NCBI GenBank assembly: GCA_937897365.1 | Contig: CALCOP010000202.1 | Coordinates: forward strand, 1-8,029 | Direction of reading: 5' to 3' | From: an uncultured euryarchaeote | Lineage (GTDB): Archaea > Thermoplasmatota > Poseidoniia > Poseidoniales > Poseidoniaceae | Length of the DNA stretch: 8,029 bases | Shown here: positions 1-6,460 of the stretch, one piece after another | Layout: each line of letters begins with the position of its first letter | How positions within the stretch are numbered: the first letter of the stretch is position 1 | The notes under the pieces: generated by a model | The model's database searches: none | The model's input: the letters and a program-made list of their open reading frames with translations, nothing else | Told to the model about the DNA's origin: nothing | Position numbers and translations under genes: made by a program

Positions 1-733
1 CAGCAGCCAATTCAATGCGGCATGCTTCTTTATCCAAACACTTGTCCTTCGACACGAACCATTCCGTCATCAAATGCCAAGAATCAATTCCCAACAGTTC
101 TGCCATTTCGTCAACATAACCTTGCAGCGCTTCGTAGTGTTGGGATTTCCTACGACGATGCCATCCCATAGAGGGTGGAGGTGAGACTATTTGTCCGCCA
201 AGACCTTCGACAATCCCTTCAGTCAAGTCGTTGTTCAGGAGAATCAGGTCTGGAGTTTGACCTCCAATTAGCATGACATCTTTACCATCGACTTCAATTT
301 GAGAAACAGCATCAAGTTTCAACGGACCAGATATTCCGTTTAAGTGTCCCAAATCGTCAAAGTCGACAGAACCTACAGTGCAGCGGAAACCCGTAATTTC
401 GAGCAAATCTTTGAGTGCGATAAGATTCTCAACATATCCGGTATTTCGGGTGTGCGATTCAGGATAGAGATGGACCCACTTGCAATTCGGGAACTCTCGT
501 TGAATGTGAGTCTTGAGGAGTTCAGCAGTCGCCGGCTTCTCTTCTTCACCGATGTTGTTGAAACCTGCAGGAAAGTGATTCGCATCAACAACGCCAACTT
601 TCCAGCCAGCGTCACGTATGTCGACGCTGCCGTAAATTGGAATTGGAACTTGCTTTCTTTTCTCAGACATCCATGCAATAATTTCAGAGCGTTTGCTCTC
701 AAGTAAGGCAGCATGGTCATCTATGAATGTCAC
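1..733 (-). CDS. gshA: Glutamate-cysteine ligase, GshA family (proteobacterial type), N-terminal 244 residues; C-terminus beyond window
   Basis: This enzyme joins glutamate and cysteine through the gamma-carboxylate, using ATP, to give gamma-glutamylcysteine, the first step towards glutathione-type thiols; it acts in the cytoplasm. I translated the minus strand by hand. The open frame runs uninterrupted from the GTG at 733-731 off the window edge. It carries blocks I recognise from the small GshA family first described in Acidithiobacillus (Pfam GshA): GSVDIRDAGW (residues 35-44), DANHFPAGFNN (50-60), ESHTRN (92-97), LLNNDL (165-170) and GWHRRRKSQH (190-199). Family members are about 430 residues, so roughly the C-terminal 45% is missing. 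An in-frame stop four codons upstream limits the start to GTG, and a GAGGTGAT ribosome site sits just before it. The start overlaps the asparagine synthetase stop by four bases, implying translational coupling. Family assignment is from memory of the motifs. Whether the host continues to glutathione or stops at gamma-glutamylcysteine cannot be seen. Confidence 0.85.
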   Translation of the reverse strand, partial: MTFIDDHAALLESKRSEIIAWMSEKRKQVPIPIYGSVDIRDAGWKVGVVDANHFPAGFNNIGEEEKPATAELLKTHIQREFPNCKWVHLYPESHTRNTGYVENLIALKDLLEITGFRCTVGSVDFDDLGHLNGISGPLKLDAVSQIEVDGKDVMLIGGQTPDLILLNNDLTEGIVEGLGGQIVSPPPSMGWHRRRKSQHYEALQGYVDEMAELLGIDSWHLMTEWFVSKDKCLDKEACRIELAA

Positions 734-2514
734 TCCATCACCTCATTGAGTAAATCAAATGCTGAACTGCTTGGTTTTTTACATCCTCGGTCAAGAATGT
801 GTACTGCCTCAAATAATCCCAGTCCCAGTGCTATTTCAGGCTGTGTTTTCAAAGCACCTGAGAAGTGTGGATATCGCTCGACCAAAGCATCAGCTTGAGG
901 TTTAAACTCGGCCAAAAGACGGTCGATAAGTCGTGGTGAAGTCGCTCGACCTGCGGGTAATTTAGGGCGTCTTACGATATGATTTGGTAATGCAGTCAAT
1001 GATGATGCAGCGCGCAATGCTGCTTTTTCTTCCCCGTGTGGAGGTAAGCGCCAGTGCATCGGTAATCGATGGCTTGCCTGTCGGTGAGATGAAGAAAGAA
1101 AAGGCACACGGACTTCAAGTGAGTGCGCCATTGAATGGCGGTCAACTAGGCGTAATTGGAAATTTGAGAGTTGACCGTGGTCGAGTTCAAACTGCAAAAA
1201 TTGCTCGAGAGAAGAGGTGTGTGAATCGCCTGAATGGTTTTCTAAATACCAAAAATCATTGACTGGAAGTTTTTTATTTTCAATTTGCCGAGCAAAGGGA
1301 TGCGACATAGATGCGAGACGTGAATTGATGGTCTCTCCATGTTGCTTCAGGTCTCGATACCGTGGATATCCTGCATGCAATTCATCAGCACCCTGTCCGC
1401 ACAAACCAACCGTTACATGTTGAGACATCTTTTGAAACAATGGTTGGAAAAACAACACTGTGACATCGAGGTCTTCCCCATGCCACGACAAATCGGGAAG
1501 CGTTGAGTCGAAAGAATCCGATTCCAGAATGTGTTGGTGGTGAACCAGATCGAAACTTGAAGTAACTTCCTCAGCAGCAATCCAATCTGGATTATCCTCG
1601 CTTTCTGCAACCGTCCAACACGCAGGAACAGGTTGTTGGGCTCGCTCAGCTGCTTCATGAGCAACGGCAGCAACAAGCGAAGAATCAAGGCCGCCTGACA
1701 GGACGATGCCAACAGGAACATCGGACATCAACCGTTCAGAGACACCTTCAACAAAGGTTTCCAAGAGGTGTTTTGCATCACTTTTTGGATTCCAATCCCT
1801 CGATGGTTGAATCGTCTGTTTCTCAACAGTTGCTCTGTCGAAGAGATAGGCCTTTCCGTTTGAGTCAATTTTCCATACTTCAACAGTACCTGGTCGAATT
1901 TGAACGACATCTTTGAGCAGAGTTGTCCCGTCAAGTGGGTATTCCCATGCAAGGCGTGCAACAAGTGCCTGCTCATCGAGTTGCGGTATATGGCCTTCGT
2001 GTGCCCTTAATGCCTTACTTTCGCTGGCAAAAAGAAGGGAATCGCCTACGGATGTTCGAACAAGAGGTTTGATGCCCATTGGATCACGAGCTAAGAGCAA
2101 TTCTTGTGCCTGTGCATCCCAAAGAGCAAAAGCATACATTCCATTCAGTTGAGAAATCCATTTCGCATGTTGCAGAGCGGTCAAAGGAGCGGAAGAACGC
2201 GACTGCGCAGATTTGTGTAATGCCAAGATGACCTCAGAATCACCCTGAGTTCTCCAAGCATACGCTGGATTCTTTGAACGTATTTCGGAGTAATTGTAAA
2301 TCTCTCCATTGGCAATCAAGACTTCTCCATTTGACCCCTTAAGTGGCTGATTGCTACCGGACAAATCGACAATTGCCAAACGGGTGTGGCCGAGCGAAAT
2401 ATGCTCGTCAGACCATACAGCATTCCCATCGGGACCTCGGTGGTGAAGGAGTGTATTCATTCTCTGAACAACAGCAGGGTCGGGTTCTCCGAACATCCCA
2501 CCTATGCCACACAT
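730..2514 (-). CDS. asnB: Asparagine synthetase (glutamine-hydrolysing), AsnB family, 594 aa
   Basis: A cytoplasmic amidotransferase that hydrolyses glutamine in its N-terminal domain and passes ammonia to an aspartyl-AMP intermediate in its C-terminal domain. The Ntn-type glutaminase shows MCGIGG with the nucleophile Cys2, HHRGPDG (24-30), TRLAIVDLSG (44-53), NGEIYN (69-74) and GDSE (91-94). The synthetase domain has the PP-loop SGGLDSS (273-279), GQGADELHAGY (373-383) and, later, the DRHSMAHSLEVRVPFL block, so both active sites look intact. The frame is open to an ATG at 2547, but I chose 2514 because Cys must be N-terminal once Met is removed. The longer form would carry an 11-residue leader, as some phosphoribosylpyrophosphate amidotransferases do. 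The length is normal for the family. The next gene, gshA, overlaps the stop by four bases. The enzyme could act on another carboxylate, since the family also makes amide bonds in special metabolites, but the conserved motifs favour true AsnB. Confidence 0.9.
   Translation of the reverse strand: MCGIGGMFGEPDPAVVQRMNTLLHHRGPDGNAVWSDEHISLGHTRLAIVDLSGSNQPLKGSNGEVLIANGEIYNYSEIRSKNPAYAWRTQGDSEVILALHKSAQSRSSAPLTALQHAKWISQLNGMYAFALWDAQAQELLLARDPMGIKPLVRTSVGDSLLFASESKALRAHEGHIPQLDEQALVARLAWEYPLDGTTLLKDVVQIRPGTVEVWKIDSNGKAYLFDRATVEKQTIQPSRDWNPKSDAKHLLETFVEGVSERLMSDVPVGIVLSGGLDSSLVAAVAHEAAERAQQPVPACWTVAESEDNPDWIAAEEVTSSFDLVHHQHILESDSFDSTLPDLSWHGEDLDVTVLFFQPLFQKMSQHVTVGLCGQGADELHAGYPRYRDLKQHGETINSRLASMSHPFARQIENKKLPVNDFWYLENHSGDSHTSSLEQFLQFELDHGQLSNFQLRLVDRHSMAHSLEVRVPFLSSSHRQASHRLPMHWRLPPHGEEKAALRAASSLTALPNHIVRRPKLPAGRATSPRLIDRLLAEFKPQADALVERYPHFSGALKTQPEIALGLGLFEAVHILDRGCKKPSSSAFDLLNEVME
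737..744 (-). promoter_or_regulatory. Ribosome binding site that fixes the GTG start of gshA
   Basis: The minus strand reads GAGGTGAT here, an eight-base match to the complement of the 16S rRNA 3' end. It lies three bases before the GTG codon at 733-731, or about five counting from GAGGTG. It sits inside the last codons of the asparagine synthetase gene, so ribosomes finishing that gene are well placed to restart. No ATG is available in this frame between the upstream stop and residue 22 of the product. Confidence 0.75.
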
Positions 2515-2522
2515 GAACTGAC

Positions 2523-2541
2523 GAAGAGTCAAACCTTCTTC
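2523..2541 (-). promoter_or_regulatory. Small inverted repeat ahead of asnB start
   Basis: On the minus strand GAAGA and TCTTC form a five-base-pair stem around a nine-base loop, ending eight bases before the chosen ATG at 2514. The only purine-rich ribosome-site-like stretch (GAAGAAGG) lies in the 5' arm and loop, about 19 bases from the ATG, too far for normal use unless folding shortens the distance. This is a weak candidate and could be chance. Confidence 0.2.
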
Positions 2542-2557
2542 AAGCATCGCTTAGAAA

Positions 2558-2680
2558 TCAAAGGCCCCATAACGGGTAGCGAACCATTGAGATTGCAAGG
2601 AAAAGTACTGCGATTGAAAACACGACATAGTAAGCAATCTGTGGAGGGTCAGAACTTTCTGTCTCTTCACTCATAGTCAT
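2558..2680 (-). CDS. Small single-span membrane protein, 40 aa (38 aa from the second ATG), function unknown
   Basis: Hand translation of the minus strand gives an acidic N-terminus (residues 3-13, MSEETESSDPP) and one strongly hydrophobic helix at about residues 15-33 (from QIAYYVV to FLAISM). A short tail follows with an Arg (R34) and an aromatic end, RYPLWGL. The acidic head and the Arg just after the helix suggest the N-terminus faces outside and the C-terminus inside. Two ATGs compete, at 2680 and 2674; the purine run AAGGATAAGGG lies directly upstream of the first and overlaps the usual site for the second. The gene lies in line with the kinase-like gene (63 bases upstream) and asnB (43 bases downstream), on the same strand. 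I do not recognise a family. The clean membrane helix, ribosome site and operon position argue for a real gene. It could be a subunit or modulator of the membrane enzyme upstream, but that is inference. Confidence 0.6.
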   Translation of the reverse strand: MTMSEETESSDPPQIAYYVVFSIAVLFLAISMVRYPLWGL

Positions 2681-2743
2681 CCCTTATCCTTGCGAACATC
2701 GCCCATCATTTGAACATATTGACAAATCTCACCCTTCGGGCAA

Positions 2744-3367
2744 TTACATCAATTGCAAAAATGGCTCCAGCAGTAAGATCATTCCGAGTGGAATGAGAAC
2801 CATTGTTGCGTTATCGTCGATGTATCGAAGTCGAGGCCATTCAGATGCAACGCACAATGGTGCGAATAAAAATGCCAGCCACCAAGGTGTAGCAAAGAGT
2901 TGCCAGCATACAAGCCAAATAACGATGAGAAAGACGGTGGATGAGAGGATAACATTCTGCGTCGTCATGCCTCTGCGTCGCATTTCACCAAGGTATGGGT
3001 CACCCAATGATAACGAAAGAATAAGTGGCCACGCATAGGCTTCAACTGGGGCCATAACAAATACCAACCCAATTCCAAACGCTCCCCAACCAAGGGCTGA
3101 AATTTGATTGGCCTCATATTCTCGCTGGCCAAAAATGGTAATGCCAAACTTGAGACGAGCACCTTCAAGGGCAAAAAGAAGGAAAACCATTGCAGAGACA
3201 AACTGCGGTAGTGTCAAACCGACCTTATCTGAAATCGTCTCCCCGTGTTGGAAATAAATCCAAGGAAGTAAAGCCATTCCTACGTGGATACTTCTACGGA
3301 AAATATGTCCTCTCATACCCCCAACTGAAAGCTCAACTGGGTTTGTCAATTCGACTTGTTCACTCAT
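2744..3367 (-). CDS. CTP-dependent polyprenol/dolichol/phytol-kinase-like integral membrane protein, 207 aa
   Basis: Probably a membrane kinase that phosphorylates a lipid alcohol (polyprenol, dolichol or a related lipid) with CTP. The motif layout matches the Dgk1/SEC59/phytol kinase group: FRRSIH (23-28), like the RKxxH signature; LEGARLK (67-73) after a membrane span; LGDPYLGEMRRR (121-132), like the GDxxA..GRR block; and IDDNATMVLIPLG (183-195), like the DDNLTIPL signature. Roughly six hydrophobic spans are visible: about 29-40, 54-69, 95-118, 138-157, 162-174 and 187-205. The frame stays open for another 47 codons upstream, but that stretch lies inside meaB. The start is fixed by GGAGGT seven bases before the ATG at 3367, which overlaps the meaB stop by eight bases. 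In archaea such an enzyme would serve protein N-glycosylation or recycling of prenyl alcohols; the actual substrate cannot be read here. A CDP-archaeol-synthase-like role is the main alternative. Confidence 0.65.
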   Translation of the reverse strand: MSEQVELTNPVELSVGGMRGHIFRRSIHVGMALLPWIYFQHGETISDKVGLTLPQFVSAMVFLLFALEGARLKFGITIFGQREYEANQISALGWGAFGIGLVFVMAPVEAYAWPLILSLSLGDPYLGEMRRRGMTTQNVILSSTVFLIVIWLVCWQLFATPWWLAFLFAPLCVASEWPRLRYIDDNATMVLIPLGMILLLEPFLQLM

Positions 3368-4271
3368 CGGGGGAACCTCCAATACTCCGTAACGCCTCAT
3401 CCAAGAGAATTGAACCCTTCGCCAGTTTTTCGAGTATTTCATCGAGTTGAGGGGACTCGAGTATCTTTCGCTCATGATGAGCGAGTAACCGTTCCCTCCA
3501 TCGAGCACGCAGAGAACGTCCAGATGAAGAAAGTTGAAGCAACATCTCTGCAGCCTCTTGAACTCCTTTCGAGTGCAATGCAGACGTAAGATGAACGGGA
3601 GGAGCGTTGCCGATCCCTAATTCAAAGGATTCTCGGATTTCATCGGCATGTAATTCAGCACCAGGCAAATCAGATTTGTTGACCAGAACAGCATCAGCCA
3701 ACTCCAAGAGACCGGCTTTCTCGGCTTGTATCCCATCACCACGAGCAGGTCCCTCAACGACCACGATTCGGTCGGCAATTGCAGCACATCTCACTTCCGA
3801 TTGACCGGCTCCCACTGTTTCAATAATGACTTTCTGCCAACCAAGCGCCAGCAGCACCTTGGTCATGTCTTCGACAATAACGGGAACACTTCCTGATGCC
3901 TTTCGAGTTGCAACAGAACGCAGATAAATCAAATTGTTAAGTTTCACATCGTCAACGACAGTCATCCGTACCCGGTCACCAAGCAAAGCCCCACCAGTAC
4001 GTGGGGAAGAAGGGTCAACAGCAAGAACTGCAATTCTCAAATTTTCTTGCGCCCATGCTCGAAGTAACCCATCGAGAAGACAGGACTTGCCAACTCCGGG
4101 TGCGCCAGTGAGAGCCAAAGTCTGCCAACTTTGGTCAGAGGCAGTGGGAACTGGGCCAAGAATACTGAGAGCGTGCTGTACATCGAGCGTTCCGTTTTCC
4201 AGAGCACTCAAAATTCGAGCAAGAGAACGTCGGTCACCTGTTTTGGCTTGAACAAGATACTCATCTGCCAT
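3360..4271 (-). CDS. meaB: MeaB/ArgK-family G-protein chaperone of methylmalonyl-CoA mutase, 303 aa
   Basis: A cytoplasmic GTPase that gates loading of adenosylcobalamin into methylmalonyl-CoA mutase and protects the enzyme from inactivation. In order it shows Walker A GAPGVGKS (56-63), the family block VLAVDPSSPRTGGALLGDRVRM (82-103), ETVGAGQSE (151-159) and the guanine-specificity motif NKSD (198-201), then a helical C-terminus typical of the dimer arm. The length is slightly below the usual 320 or so. The segment VVEGPARGDGIQ (171-182) departs from the common family pattern GAGDDLQ between the Mg-binding and NKxD regions, though both flanks are conserved. Its ribosome site GAGGTG (4277-4282) overlaps the stop of the upstream mutase subunit, nine bases away, and its own stop overlaps the next gene. 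Adjacency to the mutase subunit supports the MeaB role over the older arginine-kinase naming. Confidence 0.93.
   Translation of the reverse strand: MADEYLVQAKTGDRRSLARILSALENGTLDVQHALSILGPVPTASDQSWQTLALTGAPGVGKSCLLDGLLRAWAQENLRIAVLAVDPSSPRTGGALLGDRVRMTVVDDVKLNNLIYLRSVATRKASGSVPVIVEDMTKVLLALGWQKVIIETVGAGQSEVRCAAIADRIVVVEGPARGDGIQAEKAGLLELADAVLVNKSDLPGAELHADEIRESFELGIGNAPPVHLTSALHSKGVQEAAEMLLQLSSSGRSLRARWRERLLAHHERKILESPQLDEILEKLAKGSILLDEALRSIGGSPDE
3375..3380 (-). promoter_or_regulatory. Ribosome binding site fixing the start of the polyprenol-kinase-like gene
   Basis: The minus strand reads GGAGGT, a textbook ribosome site, seven bases before the ATG at 3367. It lies within the last codons of meaB, whose stop overlaps the ATG (ATGAGTGA). 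This decides against the longer reading frame and indicates coupled translation of the two genes. Confidence 0.8.
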
Positions 4272-4280
4272 CCAAACACC

Positions 4281-4727
4281 TCATGCCGATGAGGTCCAAT
4301 ACCAATCGCTGTCTTGGCCAACACCCGTATTTTCTTGTTGCGATGCTTGTTCTATAAATTCTAAGATTTCTGAAGTCGGCGTGCCAGGTCCAAAGATCGC
4401 TCGGATTCCACATGCATACAACGGTTCCCGGTCATCAAGAGGAATAATCCCCCCGCCAAAGACGATGACATCATTCAAACCCTGGTCCTTGAGAAGTTCA
4501 CAGACTTTTGGGAAGAGGTGTTGGTGAGCGCCCGAAAGTGATGAAAGACCAAGGAAGCGTGCGTCTTCATCACGCACAGTGTCAACAATTTGTTGTGCAC
4601 TGCGACGCAAACCCGTGTAAATTACTTCATTTCCTGCATCGCGTAATGCTCGAGCAACAACTTTCGCACCTCGGTCATGTCCATCGAGGCCGGGCTTTGC
4701 CACGACGATGCGCCACGGTTCGCTCAT
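4281..4727 (-). CDS. mcmB: Methylmalonyl-CoA mutase, small (B12-binding) subunit, 148 aa
   Basis: The cobalamin-binding half of methylmalonyl-CoA mutase, which interconverts (R)-methylmalonyl-CoA and succinyl-CoA. It shows the base-off cobalamin motif DxHxxG as DGHDRG (residues 15-20, His17 being the lower axial ligand), the SLSGAH block (63-68) and GGGIIP (91-96), in a normal flavodoxin-like Rossmann fold of the usual length. There is no TIM-barrel substrate domain, so a separate large subunit must be encoded elsewhere, as is common in archaea. The ATG at 4727 is the only possible start, since no other start codon lies between it and the upstream in-frame stop. Its only ribosome-site candidate, GGGAGG at 4745-4750, is 17 bases away. 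The gene heads the minus-strand cluster and is followed after nine bases by meaB. Symbol usage varies (mcmA2, mutB C-terminal part). Confidence 0.93.
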   Translation of the reverse strand: MSEPWRIVVAKPGLDGHDRGAKVVARALRDAGNEVIYTGLRRSAQQIVDTVRDEDARFLGLSSLSGAHQHLFPKVCELLKDQGLNDVIVFGGGIIPLDDREPLYACGIRAIFGPGTPTSEILEFIEQASQQENTGVGQDSDWYWTSSA

Positions 4728-4734
4728 GGTTGTT

Positions 4735-4750
4735 GCAGATACTGCCTCCC
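4735..4750 (-). promoter_or_regulatory. Ribosome site followed by a mini-hairpin ahead of the mutase subunit gene
   Basis: On the minus strand GGGAGG (4750-4745) is followed directly by GCAG-TAT-CTGC (4745-4735), a four-base-pair stem with a three-base loop, then seven bases to the ATG. The unfolded spacing of 17 is too long for efficient initiation. Folding the stem would bring the ribosome site to a normal distance. The stem is short and may be chance. Confidence 0.3.
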
Positions 4751-4783
4751 TATCAACGCACCCCCTTCACATTGTATCAGGAT

Positions 4784-4794
4784 GTCAAAATAAA
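4784..4794 (-). promoter_or_regulatory. Candidate TATA box for the mutase/meaB cluster
   Basis: The minus strand reads TTTATTTTGAC, with the core TTTATTTT at 4787-4794. It is the most TATA-like stretch in the spacer. With archaeal spacing of about 25 bases, transcription would start near 4763-4768 and leave a leader of roughly 36-40 bases. That leader would contain the GGGAGG ribosome site and the small hairpin next to it. Based on composition and position only. Confidence 0.3.
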
Positions 4795-4896
4795 CCTCTA
4801 CCTCTGCAGAAGCGAGCGTTTTGAGAACTGCAATAATGACCTTCTTGAAAGGCAACGCATAAGTGCGGGTTTTTCGTAGACCTTACTGGGAAGCCT

Positions 4897-6450
4897 ATGG
4901 CATCAACAGAAGAACGACTCCAAGATTTACGAAATCGTAAATCCCGCAGCGAAATGGGCGGTGGCCAAGATCGGATTGATAGGCAACACAGCAAAGGCAA
5001 AATGACAGCACGTGAGCGTATCGAAGTTTTGCTCGATGAAGGAACGTTCCAAGAAATTGATGCTTTAGTTGAACATCGATGCCGAGATTTTGGAATGGAT
5101 AAGGACATCATTCCTGGCGATGGTGTTGTTACAGGCCACGGTTCAATTAACGGTCGACAAGTGTTTACGTTCGCTCAAGACTTTACCTCTTACGGTGGTT
5201 CGCTTGGTGAAATGCACGGGCTGAAAATATGCAAAGTATTGGACATGGCTCTCAAAACTGGCCGTCCTGTCATTGGCTTGAATGACTCAGGAGGTGCCCG
5301 AATCCAAGAAGGTGTGGCATCACTGGGAAGTTATGCAGAAATCTTCTTCCGAAATGTTCGCGCTTCAGGCGTCGTTCCACAAATTTCGGTCATCATGGGT
5401 CCTTGCGCTGGTGGGGCAGTGTACTCTCCAGCAATAACGGACTTCGTCATCATGGTTGAGGAATCATCATACATGTTCATCACTGGGCCAGAAGTTATCA
5501 AGACGGTCACTAATGAAGAGGTCAACTTTGAAGATTTAGGCGGCGCTTCAACACACGGGGCTAAATCTGGAGTCTCACATTTCTCTGCGCCGGATGACGA
5601 GGCTGCAATTCAATTGGCTCGTGACTTGTGTGACTTGCTCCCTCAAAATAATCTTGAGCGCCCACCCGACAAGAAAACCAATGACCCAGTCGACAGGTCG
5701 TGTGATGCTCTTGATTCCATCATGCCAGACCAAGCAACGAAAGCATACGATGTCGTTGACGTGATTTCCGAGATACTCGATGACGGAGCATTCCTTGAAG
5801 TCCAACCAGATTGGGCGCAAAACATCGTCGTTGGTTTCGGACATCTCGGTAGCCACACCGTGGGTGTGGTTGCGAACCAACCTAAGGTATTGGCAGGATG
5901 CTTGGATATCGATGCAAGCGATAAAGCAGCTCGATTTGTCAGGTTCTGTGATGCATTTAATATCCCAATTATCACGCTTGAGGACGTGCCAGGATTCCTT
6001 CCCGGTACGAGTCAAGAATGGGGTGGCATCATTCGACATGGAGCAAAACTTCTCTACGCCTATGCTGAGGCAACCGTGCCAAAACTCACCGTCATTCTTC
6101 GCAAAGCATACGGTGGAGCGTACGACGTCATGTCATCGAAACATATTCGCGGTGATTACAACGTCGCATGGCCGACTGGGGAATTAGCTGTAATGGGTGC
6201 TGACGGTGCTGTCGAGATTATTCACCGCAAACGTATCTCCTCTTCACGTAATTCTGAACAAGAGCGCCAAAGGCTCACTGATGATTTCAATGAAAAGTTC
6301 GCAAACCCCTACACTGCAGCAGCACTGGGTTATCTTGATGATGTCATCGAACCGAACCAAACTCGCAGTAAACTCTGTCGCGCACTGGAAATGTTACTCG
6401 ATAAAGAAGAGTTACGACCTGCCCGTAAGCACGGAAACATTCCTCTCTGA
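4897..6450 (+). CDS. pccB: Propionyl-CoA carboxylase, carboxyltransferase (beta) subunit, 517 aa
   Basis: Transfers the carboxyl group from carboxybiotin to propionyl-CoA to give methylmalonyl-CoA; it acts as a hexameric cytoplasmic core of a biotin enzyme. Both crotonase-like halves are complete. The N-half oxyanion motif is GPCAGGAVYSP (from residue 168) and the C-half motif is KAYGGAYDVM, with Gly406-Gly407. The Asp of GGAYDVM (residue 410) sits where, in actinobacterial enzymes, Asp favours propionyl-CoA and Ile favours acetyl-CoA, so propionyl-CoA is the likely main substrate. Other family marks are GKMTARERI (33-41), NDSGGARIQEG, and GFLPGTSQEW before the C-half site. The length matches the usual 510-530. 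The ATG at 4897 has only a weak GGGA upstream. Two small genes follow within 10 and 4 bases, and the biotin carboxylase subunit is not in the window. Methylmalonyl-CoA decarboxylase alpha is related, but no sodium-pump membrane subunit is nearby. Confidence 0.93.
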   Translation: MASTEERLQDLRNRKSRSEMGGGQDRIDRQHSKGKMTARERIEVLLDEGTFQEIDALVEHRCRDFGMDKDIIPGDGVVTGHGSINGRQVFTFAQDFTSYGGSLGEMHGLKICKVLDMALKTGRPVIGLNDSGGARIQEGVASLGSYAEIFFRNVRASGVVPQISVIMGPCAGGAVYSPAITDFVIMVEESSYMFITGPEVIKTVTNEEVNFEDLGGASTHGAKSGVSHFSAPDDEAAIQLARDLCDLLPQNNLERPPDKKTNDPVDRSCDALDSIMPDQATKAYDVVDVISEILDDGAFLEVQPDWAQNIVVGFGHLGSHTVGVVANQPKVLAGCLDIDASDKAARFVRFCDAFNIPIITLEDVPGFLPGTSQEWGGIIRHGAKLLYAYAEATVPKLTVILRKAYGGAYDVMSSKHIRGDYNVAWPTGELAVMGADGAVEIIHRKRISSSRNSEQERQRLTDDFNEKFANPYTAAALGYLDDVIEPNQTRSKLCRALEMLLDKEELRPARKHGNIPL

Positions 6451-6456
6451 GATGAT
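6449..6456 (+). promoter_or_regulatory. Ribosome binding site deciding the start of the small carboxylase-operon gene
   Basis: GAGATGAT overlaps the pccB stop and lies four bases before the ATG at 6461. The alternative ATG at 6452 falls inside this site and has nothing comparable upstream, so 6461 is the better start. Confidence 0.55.
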
Positions 6457-6460
6457 AAAT

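Larger units (their letters stand above)
4728..4896. promoter_or_regulatory. Divergent intergenic region between mutase/meaB and carboxylase genes
   Basis: This 169-base spacer must contain the promoters of both arms. No coding frame in it looks real. On the minus strand I see an AT-rich stretch (4784-4794) suited to a TATA box. On the plus strand the best I can find is CATAAG at 4859-4864, which would put transcription start about nine bases before the carboxylase ATG; that is too weak to annotate by itself. A shared spacer would allow one regulator to control both halves of the propionyl-CoA route. Confidence 0.5.

Noticed and set aside
344..706. Plus-strand open frame of 120 codons
   Set aside because: It is antisense to the GshA coding frame, which has family motifs along its length; the plus-strand product has no recognisable features.
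373..720. Minus-strand open frame of 115 codons starting near the end of asnB
   Set aside because: It is the wrong frame of the same strand; shifting to the GTG at 733 gives the conserved GshA sequence and an open frame to the window edge.
2386..2676. Plus-strand open frame of 96 codons
   Set aside because: It runs antisense to the asnB N-terminus and the small membrane gene and shows no coding features of its own.
2731..2741. CCC-TTC-GGG mini stem after the kinase-like gene, considered as a terminator
   Set aside because: Only three base pairs with no following T run on either strand, and the next gene follows in the same direction.
3368..3508. 47-residue N-terminal extension of the polyprenol-kinase-like protein
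   Set aside because: It lies wholly within meaB coding sequence in another frame, and GGAGGT marks the internal ATG at 3367 as the start.
4785..5111. Minus-strand open frame of 108 codons across the divergent spacer
   Set aside because: It overlaps the start of pccB in antisense and would block the promoter region; no motif or ribosome site supports it.
6197..6460. Long upstream extension of the small carboxylase-operon gene
   Set aside because: This stretch is pccB read out of frame; only the part from the ATG at 6461 has its own ribosome site and lies outside pccB.
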